From contig DASYXI010000042.1 in NCBI GenBank assembly GCA_035934995.1, forward strand, positions 1-20,461: DNA of 20,461 nucleotides. Direction: 5' to 3'. Positions 1 through 10,625 of this stretch are shown here, in pieces. Made by a program: the position numbers and the translations under genes. This stretch comes from REEB95 sp035934995 (GTDB lineage Bacteria; Pseudomonadota; Alphaproteobacteria; ATCC43930; CGMCC-115725). Below the pieces are notes generated by a model, which worked only from the letters and a program-made list of their open reading frames with translations, searched no databases and had not been told where the DNA came from. How positions within the stretch are numbered: the stretch's first letter is position 1; the number at the start of each line of letters is the position of its first letter.

Positions 1-1
1 C

Positions 2-922
2 GGCTGGCGGCGCATGGTGGAGGAATTGGAACGCGAGCCGCCCGGCGAGTTCGTCGACTGGCTCGCCGTCGAGCGCGCCGACGGAAATGCGGTCGATGTC
101 GGCATGTATCGGCATTTCACCGATCCGACCCGGCCGTTCACCGAATTCGTCGTCGCGCCGTCGCACGGCGCGCTGGTGACTTCGGCGACGCTGACCGACG
201 GCAGCGGCGACGCCGAAGCCGATTGGCTCGGCGCCGAAGCCCGCACCGGTGCGCGCCACCTGAAGGCGCCGGCGATGCGCGCGCGTGTCAAATCGCCGTT
301 CGATTATCCGGCGCAGACACGCGTTTTCATCGTCAACGATATCGACCGCAACGATGTCGATCAGATCGCCGCCGCTTATCGCGAGCTGATCGTGGCGTCA
401 GGCGGCGGCGCGTTGGGATTGTTCACTGCGATCCAACGGCTGCGTGCCGTGCACAAGCGCATCGCCGCGCCCCTCGAAGCGGCCGGCCTCGCGCTGCTGG
501 CACAGCATGTTGACGCCATGGACACGGCGACGCTGGTCGACATCTTCCGCGCCGAGGAGGATTCGTCGCTGCTCGGCACCGATGCGGTGCGCGACGGCGT
601 CGACGTGCCGGGGCGGTCGTTGCGTCTCATCGTGTTCGACCGTGTGCCGTGGCCGCGGCCCGACATCCTGCACCGCGCGCGCAAGGCGCTATTCGGCGGC
701 GCGGCTTACGACGATTCGATCACGCGGCTGCGCCTCAAGCAGGCCTTTGGCCGGCTGGTCCGCCGCTCGACCGACCACGGCGTTTTCGTGTTGCTCGACC
801 GGGCGATGCCGTCGCGGTTGTTGGGCGCGTTTCCCGAAGGCGTTACCGTGGCCCGGATCGGCCTCAAGGACACGATCGCGGCGACGGCGGAATTCCTCAA
901 GGCGGCGGCAAAGACGCCGTAG
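2..922 (+). CDS. DinG/YoaA-family ATP-dependent DNA helicase, C-terminal part (5' end outside window)
   Basis: The frame is open through the left edge, so only the last ~307 residues are seen. They carry the second RecA-like domain of XPD/DinG superfamily 2 helicases: a VTSATL segment near the start (motif III-like), then LGTDAVRDGVDVPGRSL followed by a FDRVPWPRPD stretch (motif V region), and QAFGRLVRR (motif VI, arginine finger). In this family such proteins unwind DNA 5'-3' using ATP and usually carry a Fe-S cluster domain. The Walker A and cysteine region would lie upstream, outside the window. The first in-frame ATG inside the window, at 14, is internal and not a start. The stop is TAG at 920-922. 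The family call is firm; DinG versus YoaA-like cannot be decided from this part. Confidence 0.85.
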   Translation, partial: GWRRMVEELEREPPGEFVDWLAVERADGNAVDVGMYRHFTDPTRPFTEFVVAPSHGALVTSATLTDGSGDAEADWLGAEARTGARHLKAPAMRARVKSPFDYPAQTRVFIVNDIDRNDVDQIAAAYRELIVASGGGALGLFTAIQRLRAVHKRIAAPLEAAGLALLAQHVDAMDTATLVDIFRAEEDSSLLGTDAVRDGVDVPGRSLRLIVFDRVPWPRPDILHRARKALFGGAAYDDSITRLRLKQAFGRLVRRSTDHGVFVLLDRAMPSRLLGAFPEGVTVARIGLKDTIAATAEFLKAAAKTP

Positions 923-923
923 A

Positions 924-952
924 TTGCGCGGCACGTGCCGCGTGTGCAAAAT
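924..952 (+). promoter_or_regulatory. Possible sigma-70 promoter for the TPR gene, spacer containing a 16-bp palindrome
   Basis: A -35-like TTGCGC (924-929) and a -10-like CAAAAT (947-952) are separated by exactly 17 bp, just after the helicase stop codon. The spacer overlaps a perfect 16-bp palindrome, CGCGGCACGTGCCGCG (927-942). A protein bound there would block RNA polymerase, so an operator is possible, but neither hexamer is strong and the palindrome could also be a weak hairpin. This is pattern matching only. Confidence 0.3.
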
Positions 953-986
953 CTAGGGACGGATGATCGGGAACCGGGAGCTTTCG

Positions 987-1502
987 ATGCGGGTGAAATT
1001 CATTTTTGTTGGTGTCGCGCTCGCGACGCTGGTCGTTAGCGGCAGTGCCCGGGCCGATAGCCTCGGCCAAGAGTGGCGCGGGTGCGCCAGCGACGATGCG
1101 GACAAGAGCATTCCCGCCTGCACCGCCATCATCCAGTGGAGCCATGGCCGGCCGTCGTCGAAAGAATTGGCGCAAGCCTATCTGAACCGCGGCAACGGCT
1201 ACGCCGATCGGGGCGACACGCAAAAGGCGATCGCCGATTACACCGCCGCCATCAACCGCGATGCCACGCTGGGCAATGCCTTCGCCGCACGCGGCGTGCT
1301 CTATTACAAGGCGGACGACTACAAGCGTGCCGTGGCGGATTTAGACGCCGCGATCCGCCTCGATCCCACCAACGCCGATAGCTGGGCGTGGCGCAGCCGC
1401 GCGAAGGGCGCGTTGGGCGACGCGAACGGCGCCAACGCCGACGAGGCGCGTGCGCTTCAGCTCGATCCGAGCGTCATAGACAACATGTCGGACGACGATT
1501 GA
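987..1502 (+). CDS. Secreted tetratricopeptide-repeat (TPR) protein
   Basis: 171 residues. I chose the ATG at 987 over the in-frame ATG at 963 because GGGAG (976-980) sits 6 nt upstream and because this start gives a clean signal peptide: MRVK, a hydrophobic run (FIFVGVALATLVV), then SGSARA|DS. The mature part begins with a Cys pair (residues ~32 and ~44 in a GCASDD...IPACTAI stretch), seen in many rhizobial-type periplasmic TPR proteins. About three TPR units follow (roughly residues 60-160), with typical AYLNRG, AIADYTAAI, AFAARG and AVADLDAAIRLDP signatures. TPRs bind proteins; no partner is indicated. It ends at a strong terminator and is probably monocistronic. Location is likely periplasmic. 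Confidence 0.8.
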   Translation: MRVKFIFVGVALATLVVSGSARADSLGQEWRGCASDDADKSIPACTAIIQWSHGRPSSKELAQAYLNRGNGYADRGDTQKAIADYTAAINRDATLGNAFAARGVLYYKADDYKRAVADLDAAIRLDPTNADSWAWRSRAKGALGDANGANADEARALQLDPSVIDNMSDDD

Positions 1503-1518
1503 GCGGCGGCGCAAACAA

Positions 1519-1548
1519 AAAGGGCCGCGGATTTCTCCGCGGCCCTTT
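1519..1548. terminator. Bidirectional intrinsic terminator between the TPR gene and groL
   Basis: A perfect 13-bp stem (1519-1531 with 1536-1548) closes on a 4-nt loop (TTTC). On the plus strand it is followed by CTTTGCTTTTG, and on the minus strand by TTTTTGTTTG, so it can stop transcripts from both convergent genes. It lies 16 nt past the TPR stop codon. Confidence 0.85.
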
Positions 1549-1566
1549 GCTTTTGCTGCACACGAC

Positions 1567-1592
1567 GCCGAAGGCCGTGTGTGGCCTTCGGC
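1567..1592 (-). terminator. Second hairpin directly downstream of groL
   Basis: A 10-bp perfect stem, GCCGAAGGCC (1567-1576) with GGCCTTCGGC (1583-1592), and a 6-nt loop, starting 20 nt past the groL stop. It has no U-tract of its own. It probably acts in tandem with the terminator at 1519-1548, or protects the 3' end of the groESL mRNA. Confidence 0.45.
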
Positions 1593-1611
1593 TGCGTTAC
1601 GCGAGCTCGGC

Positions 1612-3258
<1,647 letters not shown>

Positions 3259-3283
3259 TGAAATGTCTCCTTGAAAAAGGTCT

Positions 3284-3598
3284 TTAGGCGGCTTTGCGCT
3301 TCGTGGCGCTGCCTTCGATGATGCCGAGAATGTCCGACTCCTTGGCGATGACGAGCTCTTCGCCGTCAATCTTCACGTCGGTGCCGGACCATTTGCCGAA
3401 CAACACGCGATCGCCCGGTTTGACGTCGAGCGCGTGGAGCTTGCCGTCCTCGCTGCGCGTGCCGGGACCGACGGCGACGACTTCGCCCTCCATCGGCTTC
3501 TCCTTCGCGGTGTCCGGAATGATGATGCCGCCCGCCGTCTTCTCCTCGGACTCGAGACGACGGATCAGGACACGGTCCTGCAACGGCTTGAACTTCAT
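3284..3598 (-). CDS. groS: Co-chaperonin GroES (Hsp10), 104 aa
   Basis: GroES is the heptameric lid that caps GroEL. The protein starts MKFKPLQDRVLIRR and has the mobile loop that docks on GroEL (EEKTAGGIIIPDTAKEKP, about residues 18-35) and the conserved GEVVAVGPG and GDRVLFGKWSGTDVKIDGEE strands. Its length is near the usual 95-105 residues. I chose the ATG at 3598 because AGGAGG lies 9 nt upstream and all homologs start here. An in-frame ATG at 3673 falls inside the CIRCE operator and is not a start. It is first in a two-gene operon, 25 nt before groL. Confidence 0.97.
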   Translation of the reverse strand: MKFKPLQDRVLIRRLESEEKTAGGIIIPDTAKEKPMEGEVVAVGPGTRSEDGKLHALDVKPGDRVLFGKWSGTDVKIDGEELVIAKESDILGIIEGSATKRKAA

Positions 3599-3640
3599 GG
3601 GAAAATCCCTCCTCGTTGATGCCTTCGGCGTGTGATTGCC

Positions 3641-3660
3641 GGCCGCCGTTCGCGGCGGCC
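3641..3660 (-). promoter_or_regulatory. GC-rich hairpin in the groES leader mRNA
   Basis: A perfect 8-bp stem, GGCCGCCG (3641-3648) with CGGCGGCC (3653-3660), and a 4-nt loop (CGAA on the transcribed strand) lie 2 nt from the CIRCE element and about 25 nt before the Shine-Dalgarno. Next to it, GGGATTTTCCC between Shine-Dalgarno and ATG could form a very short hairpin covering part of the ribosome site. The stem is directly visible; a role in mRNA stability or temperature control is inference. Confidence 0.5.
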
Positions 3661-3662
3661 TG

Positions 3663-3689
3663 TTAGCACTCATGGCCGTTGAGTGCCAG
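3663..3689 (-). promoter_or_regulatory. CIRCE operator (HrcA binding site) of groESL
   Basis: The sequence TTAGCACTC-N9-GAGTGCCAG matches the CIRCE consensus TTAGCACTC-N9-GAGTGCTAA in spacing and in all but two bases at the outer end of the right arm. It begins just past the -10 and covers the predicted transcription start near 3684. HrcA bound here would repress groESL and release on heat stress. hrcA itself is not in the window. Confidence 0.92.
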
Positions 3690-3690
3690 T

Positions 3691-3719
3691 GAGATAGGGG
3701 CTGTAACCGGCCCTGTCAA
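3691..3719 (-). promoter_or_regulatory. groESL promoter with sigma-70 and RpoH features
   Basis: On the minus strand a perfect -35 TTGACA (3714-3719) is followed after 17 bp by TATCTC (3691-3696). The wider -10 region reads CCCCTATCTC, which also fits the alphaproteobacterial RpoH -10 (CYTATNT) and the E. coli sigma-32 CCCC element, 13 bp from TTGACA. Housekeeping and heat-shock sigma factors may therefore share the site, with CIRCE adding repression. Confidence 0.75.
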
Positions 3720-3734
3720 CGGGCCGCCCCGGAT

Positions 3735-3764
3735 TTAGCAGCACTTTTTGGCGTAGGCTGCTAA
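3735..3764. repeat. Inverted repeat TTAGCAGC-N14-GCTGCTAA upstream of groESL
   Basis: Perfect 8-bp arms at 3735-3742 and 3757-3764 flank a 14-nt spacer, 16 bp behind the groESL -35 and about 105 bp before usg. The outer TTAGCA/TGCTAA bases resemble CIRCE arms, but spacing and inner bases differ. No protein is known to me for this site. The AT-rich stretch from 3765 to 3800 could hold the usg promoter, but I see no clear hexamer pair. No gene is visible between 3599 and 3868. Confidence 0.4.
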
Positions 3765-3868
3765 GTCATTGAAATAAATAATATTTTCTTGATCAAAAAC
3801 GGCCAAACTGGAACGCTGTCGGCAACGGAAAGTGGCGCAGCAACGTCTGTATTGGTGAGGTGCGCGCG

Positions 3869-4135
3869 ATGGAGCATTGGCGGTTGCAACGCGTCGACGG
3901 CTATCGGCTGACCACGGCCGAGATCCTCTATCACCTGCCGGATCACCCCCATCTGCTGCAAAGCTTCGTCTGGCAGGAACTCGACATCGCGCCGCGCTTT
4001 CCGGTGCTGCGCCGCTTTCTCGACTTCTGGGCGCACAATCTCGATGGCCGGCTGCACTCGGTGAAAGTGGCGCAGGCGCCGCTGCTGGTGCCGGCCCGGC
4101 TCGGTCATGCCGAGATTTCGCTAAGCCTGCACTGA
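3869..4135 (+). CDS. usg: Usg-family protein (conserved, function unknown)
   Basis: 88 residues. The run YRLTTAEILYHLPDHPHLLQ, then FVWQELDIAPRFPVLRRFLDFW and DGRLHSVKVA, is the hallmark of the Usg family found in alphaproteobacteria and first noted beside trp genes. Its molecular function is not established. Length matches the family (about 85-95). I took the ATG at 3869, 8 nt after GGTGAGG (3854-3860), over a GTG at 3860 that lies within that ribosome site. There is no signal peptide or membrane segment. Here it is next to ctaA (63-nt gap), not to trp genes, and may share its transcript. Confidence 0.85.
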   Translation: MEHWRLQRVDGYRLTTAEILYHLPDHPHLLQSFVWQELDIAPRFPVLRRFLDFWAHNLDGRLHSVKVAQAPLLVPARLGHAEISLSLH

Positions 4136-4198
4136 ACAAACCGGCGGCGCGGCAACGCGTCGCTTGCCAGAGCGCGCCGGTCGGACGAGTGTCGCGGC

Positions 4199-5263
4199 AT
4201 GACCGCAACCGAAGCCGGACGCGAGCGCAGCCTCGCCGCGGCGGAAGAGACGCCGCGTAACCGCGCTGTGGCCGTCTGGCTGCTCGTCTGCGCGGCGATG
4301 ATCTTCGTCATGGTGGCGCTCGGCGGCGTGACGCGGCTCACCGAATCAGGTTTGTCGATCACGCAATGGCAGCCGGTCTCGGGCATCCTGCCGCCGCTGA
4401 GTGCGGCCGAATGGCAGGCGGCGTTCGACGCCTACAAGCAAATTCCGCAATACGACGCGGTCCATGCCGGCATGACGCTGGCGCAGTTCAAGACGATCTA
4501 TTTCTGGGAATGGTTCCACCGCCTGTGGGGCCGGCTGATCGGCGTCGTCTTCCTGCTGCCGTTCCTCTATTTCCTGCTGCGGCGGAAGATTCCGCCGAGC
4601 CTGGCGCCGCGGCTCATGCTGCTGTTCCTGCTCGGCGCGTTCCAAGGCGCGCTCGGCTGGTGGATGGTCGAAAGCGGTCTCGAAAGCCGCATCGAGGTCA
4701 GCCAATATCGTCTCGCCGCGCATCTCGCCATGGCGATCGTGATCTACGGCGCGATCGTGTGGGTGGCGCTCGATCTGCTGCGGCCAGTGCGGAATGAGAC
4801 CGCGGCGGGCATGCGGCGCGGCGCCGGCGCGCTGCTGGCGCTCGCTTTCGTCACGCTGATTGCCGGCGCCTTCACGGCCGGTTTGCGCGCCGGCTATATC
4901 GACAACACCTTCCCGCTGATGGATGGCCACATCGTGCCGCCGGCGTGGGGCCATCTGGCGCCGTGGTGGCGCAATCTGTTCGAAAATCCGGAAGCCGTGC
5001 AGTTCGATCATCGCGTCCTGGCGATCACGACGTGGTTTGGCGCGCTGGCGCTGTTTCTCGGCTCGTTCAAGGCGATGCTGTCGCGCTTTGCGCGCGGCGC
5101 GGTGCATGCCTTGTTCGCGCTGGTGACGATCCAGGCGGCACTCGGCATCTCGACGCTGCTGCTGGTGGTGCCGCTGCCGCTGGCGCTGGCGCATCAGCTC
5201 GGCGCGACGCTTGTCATCACGGCCGCCTTGGTCGTGCGCCACGCCTTGGGAACCCCCGTCTAG
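4199..5263 (+). CDS. ctaA: Heme A synthase, CtaA/COX15 type 2
   Basis: 354 residues. This membrane enzyme oxidises the C8 methyl of heme O to give heme A for aa3-type cytochrome oxidase. Signature segments are visible: GGVTRLTESGLSITQWQPVSG after the first membrane helix, FWEWFHRLWGR, FQGALGWWMVESGL, and QYRLAAHLAMA. The four conserved heme-ligand histidines are present at about residues 107 (WFHRLWG), 175 (AAHLAM), 271 (FDHRVLA) and 332 (LAHQLGA). About eight hydrophobic segments fit the family fold, built as two four-helix halves. The start at 4199 gives the usual short polar N-terminus; its Shine-Dalgarno is poor (GGACGAG). No other oxidase assembly gene is in the window. Confidence 0.95.
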   Translation: MTATEAGRERSLAAAEETPRNRAVAVWLLVCAAMIFVMVALGGVTRLTESGLSITQWQPVSGILPPLSAAEWQAAFDAYKQIPQYDAVHAGMTLAQFKTIYFWEWFHRLWGRLIGVVFLLPFLYFLLRRKIPPSLAPRLMLLFLLGAFQGALGWWMVESGLESRIEVSQYRLAAHLAMAIVIYGAIVWVALDLLRPVRNETAAGMRRGAGALLALAFVTLIAGAFTAGLRAGYIDNTFPLMDGHIVPPAWGHLAPWWRNLFENPEAVQFDHRVLAITTWFGALALFLGSFKAMLSRFARGAVHALFALVTIQAALGISTLLLVVPLPLALAHQLGATLVITAALVVRHALGTPV

Positions 5264-5286
5264 AGCCGCAACCGGCGTGAACTCGC

Positions 5287-5305
5287 GCCCGGCGGACCGC
5301 CGGGC
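5287..5305 (+). repeat. Hairpin/palindrome in the ctaA-mutase gap
   Basis: GCCCGGCGG and CCGCCGGGC are perfect 9-bp arms around a single A (as RNA, a stem with a short loop). It ends 12 nt before the mutase ATG, where a Shine-Dalgarno would normally be. There is no U-tract, so it is not a standard terminator. Confidence 0.4.
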
Positions 5306-5317
5306 TAATATCGCGCC

Positions 5318-7477
<2,160 letters not shown>

Positions 7478-7524
7478 CGCGGGAAGGCTCGCGGAAACCG
7501 CCCCGCCGCGCTATCTAAGCCTCC

Positions 7525-8679
7525 GTGGGCATCCTCTTTTTCATCGTCTTCATCGACCTGGTCGGCTTCGGCGTGGTGATTCCGCTGCTGCCGTATTACG
7601 GGCTCGATTTCCACGCCACGCCGTTCGCGATCACGTCGATGATGGCGTGCTATTCGCTGGCGCAGTTCTTCGCCTCGCCGCTGCTCGGCCATCTGAGTGA
7701 CCGCCTCGGCCGCAAGCCGGTCATCCTCGCGAGCCTGGTATGCTCGGTTCTCTCCTATCTCTGGCTCGGCTTCGCGACGCAGCTCTGGATGCTGTTCGCG
7801 GCGCGACTCTTGGCCGGCGCCGGCGCCGGCAACATCTCGGCGGCGCAGGCCTATGTCGCCGACGTCACGCCGCCGGATCAGCGTGCCAAGGGCATGGGCA
7901 TGATCGGCGCGGCCATCGGCTTGGGATTCACGCTCGGTCCGGCGATCGGCGGCGCGGTCGCCGGCGGCAACGCGCAAAGCGCGCATCTCGCCTGGCCGGC
8001 TTTCGTCGCGGCGGCGCTGTCGGCCGCCGCTTTCGTGTTGGCCTTCGCGCGGCTCGAGGAAAGCCTAACGCACAAGCCGACGGCGCGCGTCGGCCGCATC
8101 GCCATGGCGAGGGCGGCGGCCGGCCGGCCGATGTTGCGCAGGTTGCTCGTGCTGGTCTTCGTCTCGATCGCCGCGTTCGCTGGCATGGAAACCACCTTCG
8201 CGCTGTGGGCGCATGACGGCTTCGGCTGGGGTCCGTTCCAGGTCGGCATGATCTTTTTCTACGTCGGCATCCTGCTGTCCGCGCTGCAAGGCGGCGCCAT
8301 CGGCAAGCTCGCCAAGGCGGTTGGCGAGCTCAATCTCGTGATCGCCGGTGCCGCGATTATCGCCGTCGGTTTGTTCGCGCTGACCATCGCACACGCGCTG
8401 TGGCTGGTTCTGGTCGCCAGCGGCTTGCTCGCGATCGGCATGGGCATGTTCAGCCCGTCGATCGCCAGCCTGTTCTCGCAACACGCGGGCGAAGGCGAAC
8501 GCGGCGGCGTGCTCGGCCTGTCGCAATCGGCGCAAAGCCTCGCGCGCATCGTCGGTCCCACCGTCGCCGGCGCGATCTATGGCGGGCTCGGCCGCAACAC
8601 GCCTTATTATCTCGGCGCGCTGCTGATGGTCGGCGTCGCCGTGTTCGCCGCACGGCTGCCGCGGCGGCAACAGCCATGA
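7525..8679 (+). CDS. MFS exporter, drug:H+ antiporter type (TetA-like DHA1)
   Basis: 384 residues with about 12 hydrophobic segments. The first helix starts almost at the N-terminus (FFIVFIDLVGFGVVIPLLPYY, a TCR/Tet family signature). Motif A, GHLSDRLGRKPV, lies at about residues 55-66, and motif C of antiporters, GFTLGPAIGG, in helix 5. The family pumps out drugs or metabolites with proton exchange; the substrate cannot be told. The only in-frame start after the upstream TAA (7516-7518) that keeps helix 1 is the GTG at 7525. There is no Shine-Dalgarno, but TATCTA lies 7 nt upstream. Its TGA overlaps the next gene's ATG (ATGA, 8676-8679), so the two are translationally coupled. Confidence 0.88.
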   Translation: MGILFFIVFIDLVGFGVVIPLLPYYGLDFHATPFAITSMMACYSLAQFFASPLLGHLSDRLGRKPVILASLVCSVLSYLWLGFATQLWMLFAARLLAGAGAGNISAAQAYVADVTPPDQRAKGMGMIGAAIGLGFTLGPAIGGAVAGGNAQSAHLAWPAFVAAALSAAAFVLAFARLEESLTHKPTARVGRIAMARAAAGRPMLRRLLVLVFVSIAAFAGMETTFALWAHDGFGWGPFQVGMIFFYVGILLSALQGGAIGKLAKAVGELNLVIAGAAIIAVGLFALTIAHALWLVLVASGLLAIGMGMFSPSIASLFSQHAGEGERGGVLGLSQSAQSLARIVGPTVAGAIYGGLGRNTPYYLGALLMVGVAVFAARLPRRQQP

Positions 8680-10532
8680 CACGTGAACGGCCGCCGAGCG
8701 CACTGACCAGCCAGCCGTCCGAGGTCGGTTTCCGCCGCGAGCTCAAGGCGCTGTCGGGCGTCCTGCCCTATCTCTGGCCGAAAAACGCCGCCGGGCTGCG
8801 CGTCCGGGTCGTGCTCGCGATCGCGTGCCTCGCGGCCGCCAAGGCGGTCAATGTCGGCGTGCCGGTGCTCTACAAGGGGGCGGTCGACAAACTGGCGCCG
8901 ACGGCGGGCGCGCTCATCGTCGTGCCGACCATGCTGATCGTCGCCTATGGCGCGGCGCGGGTCGGCGCCCAGCTCTTCAACGAGCTGCGCGATTCGATCT
9001 TCGCCAAGGTCGAGCAGCGCGCCATCCGCACCATCGCACTCAGCACCTTCCGTCACCTGCACGGATTGAGCCTGCGCTTTCACTTGGAACGTCAAACCGG
9101 AGGGCTTTCGCGCGCGGTCGAACGCGGCGTGCGCGGCATGGAGTTCCTGCTCTCCTACCTGCTGTTCAGCCTGCTGCCGACGGTGTTCGAGATCGTGCTG
9201 GTGTGCGTGATCCTCTGGCACTTCTTCGCGGCGGGCCTGGCGCTGGCGACGCTCGCCACCATCGGCGCCTATGTCGCCTTCACCTTCGCGGTCACCGATT
9301 GGCGCATCAAGTACCGCCGCGAAATGAACCAGCGCGATACCGAAGCCAACACCAAGGCGATCGACAGCCTCTTGAATTTCGAGACGGTGAAGTACTTCGC
9401 CAACGAGGAGCACGAAGCGCGCCGCTTCGACAGCGCGCTCGCCGGTTACGAGCAGGCCGCGGTCAAAAGCCAGGTCACGCTGTCGGCGCTCAACATCGGC
9501 CAAGGCGCGATCATCGCCACAGGATTGGTCGTCGTGATGTGGCTCGCGGCGCGCGGCGTCGCGGCGGGGCGCATGACCGTCGGCTCGTTCGTGCTGGTCA
9601 ATTCCTACCTGGTGCAGCTTTACATGCCGCTCAACGTGCTCGGCATGGTCTATCGCAACATCAAGCAGTCGCTGACCGATCTTGAATCGATGATTCGGCT
9701 TTTGGGTGTGAAGCCCGAAGTCGTCGACAAACCGAATGCCCCGGCGCTTGCGGTGACGCGCGGCGAGATCGTCTTCGATCACGTCTCCTTCGCCTACGAT
9801 CCGCGGCGTCCGATCCTGGAAGATGTTTCGTTCCGCGTGCCGCCGGGCCACACGCTCGCCATCGTCGGCTCGTCCGGCGCGGGCAAGTCGACGGTGGCGC
9901 GCCTGCTGTTCCGTTTCTACGACGCCGACCAAGGCGCGGTCCGCATCGACGGCCAGGACATCCGCGACGCGACGCAGACAAGTCTGCGCCGCGCCATCGG
10001 CGTGGTGCCGCAGGACACCGTGCTGTTCAACGATTCGATCGCCTACAACATCGGCTACGGCAAGCCGGGCGCGACCCAGGCCGAGATCGAGCAAGCTGCG
10101 CGCGTCGCCCGGATTCACGATTTCGTCGCCGCGTTGCCGGACGGCTATAGGACACAGGTAGGCGAGCGCGGCTTGAAATTATCGGGCGGCGAAAAGCAGC
10201 GTGTCGCCATCGCGCGCGTCATGCTCAAGGGGCCGCGCATCCTGGTGTTCGACGAGGCGACCTCGGCGCTCGACACCAAGACCGAGCGCGCGATCCAGAC
10301 CAGCCTCGAAGAGGTCGCGGCCAACCGCACGACGCTGATGATCGCGCATCGCCTGTCGACCGTCGTGCATGCCGACGAGATCCTGGTGCTGGAGAACGGC
10401 CGCGTCGTCGAGCGCGGCACGCATGCGGCGTTGCTGGCGAAGGACGGCCTCTACGCGGCGATGTGGCGCCGCCAGCTCGAGGCCGACGAACGCGCCGCCG
10501 CGCTCGCCGCCGTCGCGGCGGTCGCGGAATAA
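8676..10532 (+). CDS. Atm1/ABCB7-type ABC exporter, fused permease and ATPase
   Basis: 618 residues. A six-helix exporter membrane domain (about 40-345) contains the Atm1-like cytoplasmic stretch EANTKAIDSLLNFETVKYFANE. The nucleotide-binding domain follows, with Walker A GSSGAGKST (398-406), a Q-loop at VVPQD, signature LSGGEKQR (502-509), Walker B ILVFDE (522-527, Glu527 catalytic) and H-loop His558 in IAHRLST. It would act as a homodimer in the inner membrane. Bacterial relatives export glutathione-linked metals or sulfur compounds; the true substrate is unknown. I chose the ATG at 8676 (ATGA overlap with the MFS gene). The open frame reaches back to 8400, but that part is inside the MFS gene. 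The C-terminal tail is Ala/Val-rich. Confidence 0.9.
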   Translation: MTRERPPSALTSQPSEVGFRRELKALSGVLPYLWPKNAAGLRVRVVLAIACLAAAKAVNVGVPVLYKGAVDKLAPTAGALIVVPTMLIVAYGAARVGAQLFNELRDSIFAKVEQRAIRTIALSTFRHLHGLSLRFHLERQTGGLSRAVERGVRGMEFLLSYLLFSLLPTVFEIVLVCVILWHFFAAGLALATLATIGAYVAFTFAVTDWRIKYRREMNQRDTEANTKAIDSLLNFETVKYFANEEHEARRFDSALAGYEQAAVKSQVTLSALNIGQGAIIATGLVVVMWLAARGVAAGRMTVGSFVLVNSYLVQLYMPLNVLGMVYRNIKQSLTDLESMIRLLGVKPEVVDKPNAPALAVTRGEIVFDHVSFAYDPRRPILEDVSFRVPPGHTLAIVGSSGAGKSTVARLLFRFYDADQGAVRIDGQDIRDATQTSLRRAIGVVPQDTVLFNDSIAYNIGYGKPGATQAEIEQAARVARIHDFVAALPDGYRTQVGERGLKLSGGEKQRVAIARVMLKGPRILVFDEATSALDTKTERAIQTSLEEVAANRTTLMIAHRLSTVVHADEILVLENGRVVERGTHAALLAKDGLYAAMWRRQLEADERAAALAAVAAVAE

Positions 10533-10535
10533 ACG

Positions 10536-10566
10536 CGACGATCGTCGGTCACACTTTTGTGATAAA
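10536..10566 (+). promoter_or_regulatory. Palindrome pair and possible extended -10 before the VOC gene
   Basis: The 93-nt gap holds a perfect 12-bp palindrome, CGACGATCGTCG (10536-10547), then TCACA-N4-TGTGA (10549-10562), then TGTGATAAA, which fits an extended -10 (TG-N-GATAAA, 10558-10566). No -35 is recognisable. A regulated promoter is possible but not shown. Confidence 0.25.
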
Positions 10567-10625
10567 CGCGTCGCGCAAACCCGGCGCAGTGTTCGGCTCC
10601 AATTCATTCGGCACGGAGAGCGGTC

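Noticed and set aside
3599..3673. Longer groS starting at the ATG at 3673
   Set aside because: The extra codons lie in CIRCE and the leader hairpin; GroES homologs start at MKF with the AGGAGG site at hand.
3735..4208. A 157-codon minus-strand frame over the groESL-usg intergenic region
   Set aside because: Antisense to usg, Arg/Ala/Ser-rich, no family resemblance; the Usg frame on the plus strand is convincing.
8607..10118. A 503-codon minus-strand frame opposite the ABC exporter
   Set aside because: Antisense artefact with Arg/His/Glu-rich translation.
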